A stretch of DNA of 64,000 bases, taken from an uncultured Blautia sp. (lineage in GTDB: Bacteria; Bacillota; Clostridia; Lachnospirales; Lachnospiraceae). Made by a program: the position numbers and the translations under genes. A model generated the notes under the pieces. It had not been told where the DNA came from. It saw nothing but the letters and a program-made list of their open reading frames with translations, and did not search any database. Positions 1 to 7,265 of the stretch are shown piece by piece. The stretch is from NCBI GenBank assembly GCA_946557785.1, contig CAMNTH010000005.1, forward strand, positions 1-64,000. The letters run 5' to 3'. Positions within the stretch are counted from its first letter, which is position 1. Every line of letters begins with the position of its first letter.

Positions 1-475
1 GGGATAAGGTTCTTACCTGTACATTCATAAGCTCCTGTACCTGGAACAAATCCACAAAAAACTCTTTGTTTTTCTTATACTCATCTTCCGGAATACGATA
101 TATTTCTTTAAATAACCGCAATGTATCCTCCGCTGTCAGTTCAAAAAACAACTGGCTCTTTTGTCCCATAACTACCGCATACTGCTGCTTAAATGCTTTC
201 TCCAATTTATTCGGATAAAATCCCATAACTTGTATCCTGCCGCTTGTCGGTGCAATGATACCAGTCAGCATCTTTACCAGTGTGGTTTTACCTGCTCCGT
301 TCGGCCCAATCAGACCTACAAACTCACCCTCATTCACATGAATGTCAAAATCATCTACTGCAATTTTTTCTTCATATTCTCTGTGAAACAGGCCCTTGAT
401 ACTTCCAGTCAAGCCCTCCTGCTTTTTGTAACGCTTATACCTTTTCGTTAAATTTTCCGTCTCAATAATCTTCAT
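1..475 (-). CDS. ABC transporter ATP-binding protein, 3' end outside the window
   Basis: About 158 codons of an ABC ATPase run off the left edge, so the signature motif, Walker B and C-terminus are not visible. The ATG at 475 follows a GGAGG site. A Walker A motif GPNGAGKTT lies at residues 57-65, with a Q-loop-like GQKSQLFF further on. The basic N-terminus with an insertion before strand 2 (LTGSIKGLFHREYE) resembles ATPases that work with separate ABC-2 type permeases in export. The substrate cannot be told. The long leader upstream carries a promoter, a small ORF and a terminator, suggesting that expression is attenuated until an inducer appears. Confidence 0.85.
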   Translation of the reverse strand, partial: MKIIETENLTKRYKRYKKQEGLTGSIKGLFHREYEEKIAVDDFDIHVNEGEFVGLIGPNGAGKTTLVKMLTGIIAPTSGRIQVMGFYPNKLEKAFKQQYAVVMGQKSQLFFELTAEDTLRLFKEIYRIPEDEYKKNKEFFVDLFQVQELMNVQVRTLS

Positions 476-639
476 CTTCAAAACCTCCAGTTTAAATATT
501 GTTCACCAAATAATTAAAATACAAAACAATACTGGAAACCACGGATTCATATATCTTAGATGGTCTAAAAAAGCAGGGCATCCCCCCAAAAAGGAGTCAG
601 CAATGTCCTGAAAGACACAGCCCATTTGTTCGCAGAAAT

Positions 640-671
640 AAAAAAAAGCATGACTACCACAGTCATACTTT
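640..671 (-). terminator. Intrinsic terminator inside the ABC leader
   Basis: On the minus strand AAGTATGACT and AGTCATGCTT pair across a short GTGGT loop and are followed directly by eight T residues. It sits about 165 bases before the ATPase start codon and about 205 after the predicted transcription start, so it can stop transcripts before the coding region. Confidence 0.75.
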
Positions 672-814
672 CCCCACTTTCTTATCCATCATAATAAGAC
701 AATCATTTCCGGTGTATGCAGTATTCTGTAAGGCAGAAACAACCAGCATTCCATAATGCTGAAAAGGGTAACACAAATAAAACACTCTATTCAGTGCTTA
801 CCCTCTTATAAAAT

Positions 815-856
815 TTAGTTGTTCTTTGTCATTACAGAAACAATTAACATCCACAT
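815..856 (-). CDS. Putative 13-residue leader peptide
   Basis: A short ORF reads MWMLIVSVMTKNN and starts about 20 bases after the predicted transcription start, with an AGAGCAGG ribosome site just before its ATG. It ends before the long-range GGGTAA/TTACCC pairing and the terminator. It resembles regulatory leader peptides whose stalled translation remodels the downstream RNA. Its role is inferred only from position. Confidence 0.4.
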   Translation of the reverse strand: MWMLIVSVMTKNN

Positions 857-883
857 ACCTGCTCTTTCTTAAAATATAATTCT

Positions 884-912
884 ATATTAGCCTGCAACTA
901 TCCCAATGTCAA
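884..912 (-). promoter_or_regulatory. Predicted sigma-A promoter of the ABC leader
   Basis: TTGACA (907-912) and TAATAT (884-889) are separated by 17 bases on the minus strand. The start would fall near 877, just before the leader ORF. Confidence 0.6.
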
Positions 913-1022
913 TATATTTTTGTTGGACATATTTAACAAATCTGTTAAATAACCATGTCCTTTGAAAGAACCAGCTGCCACAAACAGTTAATATACATAT
1001 AACCATCATCAAATCACTCATA

Positions 1023-1160
1023 TCATGCATAGGTAAACATTCTCTGATAGTAATAGGTGGAGCAGCAGGCAATCCGACCAAGCTGTTCATAGTCAATTTC
1101 ACCTGTCAAATGTTCCCCAATATAATTCATGCTTTGGTTTAATCTTTCAACCCATTCCAT
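1023..1160 (-). pseudogene. Broken AraC-family regulator, N-terminal remnant
   Basis: From an ATG with a GGAGG site at 1160 the frame reads 45 residues and then meets a stop. Those residues, including GEHLTGEIDYEQLGRIACCS and YYYQRMFTY, match the first helix-turn-helix of AraC-type regulators that begin with the DNA-binding domain. Homologues continue for over 200 residues; here homology stops at MFTY and the following 130 bases show no recognisable continuation in any frame. This is a deletion relic rather than a functional gene. Confidence 0.65.
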
Positions 1161-1282
1161 AAGCTACCTCCTTATCCGCACATATTGTGCTTTATGGACA
1201 TAAATTCGTCTTTATTATTATAAGGCTTATTCTTTCATTTTTCCTCTCTATCCTTGCACAAAAAAGAGAGACTTTTATTCAA

Positions 1283-1321
1283 CAAAAAACACCAGCACCC
1301 ATGATCCAGGTACTGGCATTT
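1283..1321 (-). terminator. Terminator of the coaBC-panT-coaX operon
   Basis: Shortly after the coaX stop, ATGCCAGTACC pairs (with G-U pairs) with GGGTGCTGGTGT on the minus strand, followed by a TTTTTTG tract. Confidence 0.75.
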
Positions 1322-1325
1322 CCTT

Positions 1326-2093
1326 TTATTTCCTGTTCTTTTCATAAATTACCAAAAGCCCTTTCAGCAGAAGATCTTCATCCAGGATGATGCTTCTTCT
1401 GCAGTGAGGCACGATCTTTCTGGCCATTCCGCCTGTGGCGATCACTGTTACTTTTTGGCCAAGCTCTTCCTCGATTCTGTCAATGATACCGTCCACTGCT
1501 GCTGCATTGCCGTAAAGAATACCGCTTTTCATACAGTCAATGGTATTTTTGCCGATAAGCTTTTTGGGTTCCTCAATGCTGATTCCACTTAACTGGGATG
1601 CACGGGATACAAGAGCATCCAGGGAAACCCGCACGCCCGGCATGATCATACCTCCAATATAGCGCTTCTTTTCATCCACAACGGAGAAGGTGGTAGCTGT
1701 TCCCATATCCACGGTAACAAAGGGCACCGGATATTCCGCCAATGCAGCCACAGCATCAGCCACCCGGTCAGCTCCCATTTCGCTTGGATTATCCAGCATG
1801 ATATTCAAACCTGTTTTTAACCCAGGTCCGATCACCATAACTTGTTTTTTCAGAATCAATTCGGAAGCTCTTACAACCACATTGGTAACCTGGGGAACAA
1901 CTGAGGAAATAATACATCCCTCAAGATCCGTCCGCTTCATATGATAGATGTCCAGAACCGTCTTCAGATCAATGGCATATTCCAGCTCCGTTTTTGTGCG
2001 GACTGTGGAAAGCCGCTCAATGAAATAGGTTTTTTCTTTATCGATGCATCCTACTACTATATTGGTATTTCCGATATCAATGGCTAAAATCAT
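1326..2093 (-). CDS. coaX: Type III pantothenate kinase
   Basis: Catalyses the ATP-dependent phosphorylation of pantothenate, the first step of coenzyme A synthesis, in the cytoplasm. The 255-residue length is normal for CoaX. The N-terminal phosphate-binding motif DIGNTN is at residues 6-11, GADR at 107-110 and the second nucleotide motif DMGTATTF at 129-136. This ASKHA-fold type is feedback-insensitive and unrelated to CoaA. The ATG at 2093 follows AAAGGAG. It is the last gene of a compact operon with a predicted pantothenate S component and coaBC, so uptake, phosphorylation and the next two steps are encoded together. A terminator follows directly. Confidence 0.95.
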   Translation of the reverse strand: MILAIDIGNTNIVVGCIDKEKTYFIERLSTVRTKTELEYAIDLKTVLDIYHMKRTDLEGCIISSVVPQVTNVVVRASELILKKQVMVIGPGLKTGLNIMLDNPSEMGADRVADAVAALAEYPVPFVTVDMGTATTFSVVDEKKRYIGGMIMPGVRVSLDALVSRASQLSGISIEEPKKLIGKNTIDCMKSGILYGNAAAVDGIIDRIEEELGQKVTVIATGGMARKIVPHCRRSIILDEDLLLKGLLVIYEKNRK

Positions 2094-2106
2094 GTTGGTA
2101 ACTCCT

Positions 2107-2745
2107 TTATGCCTTTGCCAGCTTCTTGCTGTTCATCTGTGCTGCCGGAATCAGGTGTGCCCGGGATAATGCAGCTCCTACAGCTCCTGTGACCACAGTG
2201 GCTGAAAGAATTTCGCATACTGCATTAATTCCTACAAATGTACAAATAAACACGATCACATTTCTTCCCCCGATCATCTCCTGGATATAATCCGTATTTC
2301 CAAAGAGAACAACCAATGCAGTCATAAAGAATGCGGTGTTCAAAAATGCGGAAAAAAATCCGGTTACTGCGCAGGAAACATAGATATTGGTTCTTTTTCT
2401 CATTCCTTTAAAAATGTAGCCAAGAAGCAGACCATCCAAAAGGCGGGGAATAAATCTCTGGATAAACGCAAGAACCGGATTGATGCTAAAAAGCATAACG
2501 CCCATGGCGCTGGTTCCGCCGATTCCGATACACTGGAGAAAACTTGTAAGTCCAAAAATGGATCCTGCAATTGCTCCTCCTACCGGTCCTAAGACTATGG
2601 CACTGATTGCAACCGGAATTACATTAAAGGTAATCGCCAAAGGTCCGATGTTCAGATAGCCAAGAGGCGTATAGGCCATCAGCAAAAGTACGGCTGCCAT
2701 AAGTCCAAGCATTGTGATCTGTGATGTTGTCAGTTTCGTTTTCAT
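2107..2745 (-). CDS. panT: ECF transporter S component, predicted pantothenate-specific
   Basis: A 212-residue integral membrane protein with about six hydrophobic helices, of the substrate-binding (S) component type of energy-coupling factor importers. The N-terminal segment TTSQITMLGLMAAVLLLMAY and the glycine-rich GPVGGAIAGSIFGLTSF are typical of the fold. The ATPase and EcfT subunits are not in this window and are presumably shared among S components. Specificity for pantothenate is inferred from its position between coaBC and coaX, 13 bases upstream of coaX. The ATG at 2745 has AAGGAGG. Another vitamin cannot be excluded from sequence alone. Confidence 0.85.
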   Translation of the reverse strand: MKTKLTTSQITMLGLMAAVLLLMAYTPLGYLNIGPLAITFNVIPVAISAIVLGPVGGAIAGSIFGLTSFLQCIGIGGTSAMGVMLFSINPVLAFIQRFIPRLLDGLLLGYIFKGMRKRTNIYVSCAVTGFFSAFLNTAFFMTALVVLFGNTDYIQEMIGGRNVIVFICTFVGINAVCEILSATVVTGAVGAALSRAHLIPAAQMNSKKLAKA

Positions 2746-2800
2746 GTTTTTTCCTCCTTGTTATCGTTCCCCCTATAGGGATACAATACGGTGATGGAAC

Positions 2801-2818
2801 TGCGGGTATGTACCCGCA
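2801..2818. repeat. Perfect hairpin between coaBC and panT
   Basis: TGCGGGT and ACCCGCA form a perfect 7-bp stem with a 4-base loop in the 89-bp gap between the two genes. No T run follows, so it is not a standard terminator. It could stabilise a processed mRNA end or be a protein-binding site. Confidence 0.5.
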
Positions 2819-2834
2819 TCCTATCGTTTACGGG

Positions 2835-4040
2835 TTACTTTTCTCTTTCCTTCATAATGGAAAGAATTTTATCCAGGATTCTTGTGGCTGCATCCTCCTT
2901 GCTCATAAGCTGGAGTGATACGTCTTCCTCCTGTGTAATCAGGGTCAAAACATTGGTATCGCCCTGGAATCCGGCGCCCGGCACTTTTAGATTGTTGGCC
3001 GCCACCATATCCAGATGCTTTTTCACAAGCTTGTCCCTGGAATTACCTAGCATATTCTGCGTCTCCATAGAAAAACCACACAAAAACTGTCCGGGACGGC
3101 GATGCTCTCCCAGGTATTTCAGGATATCGTCCGTCTTTTCCAGCTCTATGGATAATTCATTATCGTGCTTTTTTACCTTTTCATCGCTCACCTGATTTGG
3201 CCGATAGTCCGCCACGGCAGCCGCTTTTATAATAATATCCTGCTCTTCACTTATGGAAGTAACTGCTTCAAACATTTCCCTGGCAGTAGTAATCGGTACT
3301 ACCTTTACAAAAGGCGGCGGCGCAATGGATACCGGACCGCTTACCAGCGTTACCTCTGCTCCCTTAAGCATTGCCATCTTCGCCAGGGCATATCCCATCT
3401 TTCCTGAGGAATGGTTGGTAATATAGCGCACCGGATCTATGGCTTCCTGGGTAGGCCCTGCTGTTACAAGCACCTTTTTCCCTTTCAAATCCTTGGAAAA
3501 TGCAATCTCTTTTAAAATATAGGAAAGGAGCGTCTCCGGCTCCGGCATTTTTCCGGCTCCCACATCCCCGCAGGCCAAATAGCCGCTTGCAGGCTCTATC
3601 ACTTCATATCCATAGTCTTTCAGTTTCTTCAGGTTATCCTGCAGAATGGGATTTTCGTACATATTGGTATTCATAGCCGGTGCAATGATCTTATGGCATT
3701 TGCAGGCCATGATGGTAGTGGTAAGCATGTCATCTGCAATTCCGTTGGCGATCTTGCCGATCACATTGGCGCTTGCCGGAGCGATCAATGCCACATCCGC
3801 CTGTTTTGCAATAGAGACATGTTCTACCTGAAACTGAAAATTCCGGTCAAAGGTATCCACCAGACATTTCGTTCCGGTAAGGGATTCAAAGGTAATGGGA
3901 GTAATAAAATTCGTTGCATTCTTCGTCATGAGGACATGAACCTCTGCGTGAAGCTTCTTCAAAGCGCTTGCAAGATAAGCGATTTTATATGCGGCAATAC
4001 TTCCGGTCACTCCCAGAAGCACCGTTTTTCCTTTCAGCAT
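2835..4040 (-). CDS. coaBC: Bifunctional phosphopantothenoylcysteine decarboxylase / phosphopantothenate-cysteine ligase
   Basis: Carries out steps two and three of coenzyme A synthesis: CTP-dependent joining of cysteine to 4'-phosphopantothenate, then FMN-dependent decarboxylation. Residues 1 to about 180 are the CoaC flavoprotein, with GSIAAYK, the PAMNTNMYENP motif and the substrate-flap cysteine in GYLACGDVGAGKMPEPE. The CoaB ligase domain follows from about LKGKKVLVTAGPT, with the ITNHSSGKMGYALA motif. The length of 401 residues is normal for the fusion. It is the first gene of the operon; a good promoter lies at 4082-4110. Confidence 0.96.
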   Translation of the reverse strand: MLKGKTVLLGVTGSIAAYKIAYLASALKKLHAEVHVLMTKNATNFITPITFESLTGTKCLVDTFDRNFQFQVEHVSIAKQADVALIAPASANVIGKIANGIADDMLTTTIMACKCHKIIAPAMNTNMYENPILQDNLKKLKDYGYEVIEPASGYLACGDVGAGKMPEPETLLSYILKEIAFSKDLKGKKVLVTAGPTQEAIDPVRYITNHSSGKMGYALAKMAMLKGAEVTLVSGPVSIAPPPFVKVVPITTAREMFEAVTSISEEQDIIIKAAAVADYRPNQVSDEKVKKHDNELSIELEKTDDILKYLGEHRRPGQFLCGFSMETQNMLGNSRDKLVKKHLDMVAANNLKVPGAGFQGDTNVLTLITQEEDVSLQLMSKEDAATRILDKILSIMKEREK

Positions 4041-4081
4041 GGATCCGCTCTCCTTCCGTCTGGTTTCTTTTTAGCGTCCTT

Positions 4082-4110
4082 ATTATAAATCAAAGCCTCT
4101 GCAGATGCAA
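4082..4110 (-). promoter_or_regulatory. Promoter of the coaBC operon
   Basis: TTGCAT (4105-4110) and a consensus TATAAT (4082-4087) are separated by 17 bases on the minus strand, about 40 bases before the coaBC start. Confidence 0.7.
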
Positions 4111-4152
4111 TGCATTTTTTCTGTGTTCATTTTTTTATACAACTCATTTTTG

Positions 4153-4181
4153 TTGAAAGAACTGAGCTTATACAGTATAGT
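4153..4181 (+). promoter_or_regulatory. Promoter of mnmM
   Basis: TTGAAA (4153-4158) and TATAGT (4176-4181) are spaced by 17 bases and point toward the plus-strand gene at 4225. It lies back to back with the coaBC promoter. Confidence 0.7.
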
Positions 4182-4224
4182 ATTATTAATTTCTTTTGCA
4201 AAATAATATTATTAAGGAGATTTT

Positions 4225-4788
4225 ATGAGAAATTTTAAAATTACAGAATGGTGTTCTCACTTTATAAAGGAACAGGTCATGCCGGGAGATTTATGTATTG
4301 ATGCTACCATGGGAAATGGAAATGATACCCTTCTTCTTTCCAGGCTTTGCGGGGAAACCGGACGGGTTCTGGCATTTGACATCCAGGAAATGGCACTGTT
4401 CAATACCAAACAAAAATTAATAGAACAAAATGCACCGGAAAATTACCGGCTGATCCTGGATTCTCATGCGAATATGGAAGCTTATGCAAAAGAGGGTACC
4501 GTCAGTTGTATTGTCTTTAATCTTGGCTATCTGCCCGGAGGCAACCACGAAATGGCAACCAGAAAGGAAAGCAGCATCCAGGCGCTCTTCGCCGGCCTTA
4601 CCCTCTTAAAAAAAGGCGGGATGATCTCCCTTTGTATTTACAGCGGCGGCGACTCCGGATTTGACGAGCTGGAGGGAGTGCTTGCGTGGCTTAAAGAACT
4701 GGATCCCCGGAAGTATCTGGTAATCAAAAGCAATTACTATAACCGCCCCAATCACCCGCCGGTTCCGGTTCTGATCATTAAGATGTAG
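4225..4788 (+). CDS. mnmM: tRNA 5-(aminomethyl)uridine methyltransferase, MnmM/YtqB family
   Basis: A Rossmann-fold SAM-dependent methyltransferase of 187 residues. The SAM-binding motif reads DATMGNGNDT (about residues 26-35), and the family hallmark NLGYLPGGNHE follows at about 98-108. B. subtilis YtqB (MnmM) methylates the wobble uridine of tRNA from nm5 to mnm5, doing the job of the MnmC methylase domain in Gram-positives; that role is assumed by family. The start has AAGGAG. It is the only convincing plus-strand gene in the window and stands alone, facing rbgA with a 16-base gap and no clear terminator. Confidence 0.88.
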   Translation: MRNFKITEWCSHFIKEQVMPGDLCIDATMGNGNDTLLLSRLCGETGRVLAFDIQEMALFNTKQKLIEQNAPENYRLILDSHANMEAYAKEGTVSCIVFNLGYLPGGNHEMATRKESSIQALFAGLTLLKKGGMISLCIYSGGDSGFDELEGVLAWLKELDPRKYLVIKSNYYNRPNHPPVPVLIIKM

Positions 4789-4804
4789 AAGTCGGCTGCA
4801 CAGA

Positions 4805-5644
4805 TCATACCCACTCCAGGGTAATTCTTCCCAGCCTGCCGCTTCGGAAGTCCTCAAAAAGAATTCCTGCGGTTTTGGCGTAATCCAGCTCCTCTCCCTT
4901 TTTCAGACACCCTCTGGCACGGGCGATCCCTTCCAGAAGATTCACATTGCTTCCTTCCTCCTCTATACCGTAGCGCCCCTTTAATGCACCGGGATACTTT
5001 TCCCGAAGGAAGCCGATCAGGTTTAAGGAAAGCTCTTCCATATTGAGGATATCATCCTTAACTGAGCCTACGCAGGCAAGGCGGATGCCCACTTCCCGGT
5101 CTTCAAATTTCGGCCAGAGGATTCCGGGGGTATCCAGAAGTTCCACCCCTTTATTCAGGCGGATCCACTGCTTGCCCTTGGTTACACCGGGTTTATTGCC
5201 TGTTTTGGTGCAGGCCTTTCCCGCAAAGGTATTGATAAAGGTGGATTTTCCCACATTAGGGATTCCCGCCACCATGGCACGGATAGGACGGTTCTTAATG
5301 CCTCTCCTTCTGTCACGTTCGATTTTCTCTTTGCATGCTTCCTGGATCACATTCTGAATGGCCTTCATTCCGGAACCGGACCTGGAATCCACTTTTACCA
5401 CAAAGAATCCTTTTTCCTGAAAAAAGGCCTTCCAAGCTTCATTTTGGCGTTCATCTGCCAGATCCGCCTTGTTCAGCAGGATCAAACGGGATTTGTTTTT
5501 GCCCAGCTCATCAATATCCGGATTTCTGCTGGATAAAGGCACACGGGCATCCACAAGCTCAATGATCAGATCAATCAGCTTGATATCCTCCTGCATCTGT
5601 CTTTTTGCCTTGGTCATATGACCTGGGTACCACTGTACATTCAT
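4805..5644 (-). CDS. rbgA: Ribosome biogenesis GTPase RbgA (YlqF)
   Basis: A circularly permuted GTPase needed for late assembly of the 50S subunit. The permuted order is visible: the G4 motif NKADL (about residue 60) precedes G1 GIPNVGKST (about 131) and G3 DTPG (about 174). The N-terminus QWYPGHMTKAKRQM is diagnostic for the family. The upstream in-frame TTG at 5656 is less likely than the ATG at 5644, which has GGAG six bases away and begins at the conserved MNVQWYPG. It follows lepB by 15 bases in the conserved rplS-lepB-rbgA order. Confidence 0.95.
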   Translation of the reverse strand: MNVQWYPGHMTKAKRQMQEDIKLIDLIIELVDARVPLSSRNPDIDELGKNKSRLILLNKADLADERQNEAWKAFFQEKGFFVVKVDSRSGSGMKAIQNVIQEACKEKIERDRRRGIKNRPIRAMVAGIPNVGKSTFINTFAGKACTKTGNKPGVTKGKQWIRLNKGVELLDTPGILWPKFEDREVGIRLACVGSVKDDILNMEELSLNLIGFLREKYPGALKGRYGIEEEGSNVNLLEGIARARGCLKKGEELDYAKTAGILFEDFRSGRLGRITLEWV

Positions 5645-5659
5645 AATGTTCTCCAATCA

Positions 5660-6289
5660 CTAGTCTTCCAGGAAACCGAGCTTCTTCACCGGATAACAGG
5701 TGAACCAGAGCTTTCCTGAAATATATTTTTTCTTCACAATGCCAATATCGCCGTATCGGCTGTCTTCGCTGTTGTTTCTATTATCTCCAAGAACGAAATA
5801 TTCTCCGGCTTCCAATGTAATGGGGCTTGCAGCCATTCCCGGATTGCTGATCACCGGAAAATCTCTTCCCTCTTTGTAAGTCTCCCCGTTAATCAGGATA
5901 CGTCCATCGGAAATTTGAATGGTCTCTCCGGGAAGTCCAATTACCCGGCGGATATGCAGGGCAGCCTCATCACTGGCATTGGTGCGGAACACGATGATAT
6001 CCCCTCTCTCCGGAGAGGAGATACGGTAGGCCAGGCGGTTTATAAAAAAGCGGTCTCCTACCGAGAGAGTTGGCTCCATAGAGCTTTCCTGCATGGTCAC
6101 AGACTGGAACATGGTAATCGCCACAAGGGCTGCGAAAGCCAAAGTGACCGCTATCTCAAAAATAAGGCGTACTGCACTTCGTACTTTCTTATTTTCCAGT
6201 TTTTCTTTCGCCTCTTTTACTTTTTCATGTTCTTTCCAGTTTATTTTTTCTTTTCTTCTGTTCTTTTTCTTTTTTTTGCTAAATTCCAT
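5660..6289 (-). CDS. lepB: Signal peptidase I
   Basis: Membrane-bound S26 serine protease that removes signal peptides from exported proteins. A very basic, lysine-rich N-terminus (about 35 residues) is followed by one membrane helix (about 40-63), then the box with the catalytic serine SSMEPTLSVGD. The substrate-groove box RGDIIVFR, the box LHIRRVIGLPGE and the terminal box GDNRNNSEDSR are all present. The position normally held by the catalytic lysine (KR before the VIGLPG motif) reads Arg-Arg here, which is unusual and is reported as a finding. The ATG at 6289 follows GGAG. Confidence 0.93.
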   Translation of the reverse strand: MEFSKKKKKNRRKEKINWKEHEKVKEAKEKLENKKVRSAVRLIFEIAVTLAFAALVAITMFQSVTMQESSMEPTLSVGDRFFINRLAYRISSPERGDIIVFRTNASDEAALHIRRVIGLPGETIQISDGRILINGETYKEGRDFPVISNPGMAASPITLEAGEYFVLGDNRNNSEDSRYGDIGIVKKKYISGKLWFTCYPVKKLGFLED

Positions 6290-6327
6290 ATTACGTTCTC
6301 CATGGACCGGTATTCCAGGTAATCTAG

Positions 6328-6362
6328 AAAAAAGAGGGACAATAGCTTATGTTATTGTCCCT
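6328..6362 (-). terminator. Terminator between rplS and lepB
   Basis: AGGGACAATA and TATTGTCCCT form a perfect 10-bp stem with an 8-base loop and are followed by TTTTTT on the minus strand. Some read-through presumably feeds lepB-rbgA. Confidence 0.88.
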
Positions 6363-6387
6363 GCCTTTAATTACTGTGAAATTTTCA

Positions 6388-6735
6388 TTATCTAACGCGC
6401 TCTTTAACTTTAGCAGCTTTTCCTACACGGTCTCTTAAATAGTTCAGTTTCGCACGGCGTACTTTACCATGACGGATCACTTCTACTTTGATTACGTGCG
6501 GGGAGTGCAGAGGCCATGTCTTCTCTACGCCTACTCCGTTGGAACTCTTTCTTACTGTAAAGGTTTCTCTGTTGCTTCCGCCCTGTTTCTTCAGAACTGT
6601 ACCTTCGAAGATCTGAACTCTTTCGCGGTTTCCTTCCTTGATCAGTGCGTGTACTCTTACAGTATCACCTACGTTAAACTGCGGTACTTCTGCTTTTAAC
6701 TGAGCAGCTTCAATGTTTCTGATAATGTCGTTCAT
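6388..6735 (-). CDS. rplS: Large-subunit ribosomal protein bL19
   Basis: A 115-residue ribosomal protein at the 30S-50S interface. The sequence shows the family core [20 protein letters not shown], the [10 protein letters not shown] strand and [20 protein letters not shown]. The ATG at 6735 is preceded by AGGAGAG. In many Firmicutes rplS follows trmD; here a PadR gene lies upstream and a dedicated promoter is found at 6777-6806, so rplS is apparently transcribed alone with partial read-through to lepB. Confidence 0.97.
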   Translation of the reverse strand: MNDIIRNIEAAQLKAEVPQFNVGDTVRVHALIKEGNRERVQIFEGTVLKKQGGSNRETFTVRKSSNGVGVEKTWPLHSPHVIKVEVIRHGKVRRAKLNYLRDRVGKAAKVKERVR

Positions 6736-6776
6736 TTCATTCTCTCCTATTCTGTCTGGATGTTCTTAATACATGA

Positions 6777-6806
6777 ATTGTAACAGAGGACCATCTTTTT
6801 TTACAA
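6777..6806 (-). promoter_or_regulatory. Promoter of rplS
   Basis: TTGTAA (6801-6806) and TACAAT (6777-6782) are separated by 18 bases on the minus strand, 42 bases before the start codon. Confidence 0.55.
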
Positions 6807-6881
6807 CACAAGGAATTATACAATAGAATGGAAAGGATTGCAAGAGGGAATTTCGTTAGATTTTATGCGGTTGGGAATCAA

Positions 6882-7265
6882 CTAACTTAAGGAGCCGGGA
6901 ATGATGCTCTTCCTGATACACTCCGCAAGCTCCAGAACAGAAGCCGCATATCCTGTCAGAGTCTCCTTCCAGTTTGACAGACATTCCTTCCCGCTGTCTG
7001 TGATCCGGTATTTCTTTTTGTACTTATTCACTCCCTCTTGATAGTCAAACTGTTCCAGAAGTCCTCTCTTTTCCATAAGCCTGAGATATCGGTAAATTCC
7101 CGTGGCATCAGGCTTTTCCTCCCGAAACATGGAAAACTCCCCTACCCTCTTGAAGATTCCATATCCCGTATCCGGCCCGTCTGTGAGGATTAAAAGTATG
7201 ATGGGCTGTATAAACCTGTCCAGATTTCCTCCCTTACAGGCACATTTCTTTGTTTCTATTTCCAT
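6882..7265 (-). CDS. PadR-family transcriptional regulator
   Basis: A 127-residue winged-helix protein. After a cysteine-bearing N-terminus (CACKGG), the core ILLILTDGPDTGYGIFKRV, the TGIYRYLRLMEKRGLLE recognition region and the KKKYRITDSGKE wing match PadR proteins. The start was set at the ATG at 7265 (GAAGG upstream) because a longer frame runs inside the permease gene. It overlaps the permease stop by 10 bases, so it is the last gene of the ABC operon and probably its autoregulator. The two N-terminal cysteines could sense metal or redox state, but that is inference. Confidence 0.85.
   Translation of the reverse strand: MEIETKKCACKGGNLDRFIQPIILLILTDGPDTGYGIFKRVGEFSMFREEKPDATGIYRYLRLMEKRGLLEQFDYQEGVNKYKKKYRITDSGKECLSNWKETLTGYAASVLELAECIRKSIIPGSLS

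Larger units (their letters stand above)
476..878 (-). promoter_or_regulatory. Long 5' leader of the ABC transporter gene
   Basis: About 400 bases separate the predicted transcription start (near 877) from the ATPase start codon. The leader contains, in order of transcription, a 13-codon ORF with its own ribosome site, a GGGTAA/TTACCC long-range pairing (about 771-808), a CAGCATT/AATGCTG hairpin (about 748-765) and a terminator hairpin ending in a T run at 641. This arrangement is typical of ribosome-mediated attenuators ahead of drug-resistance and transporter genes. I see no sequence match to a riboswitch class I know. Confidence 0.5.

Noticed and set aside
1180-1192. GCACATATTGTGC palindrome as an operator
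   Set aside because: It is short, lies before a broken AraC gene and has no second copy; too little to support a site.
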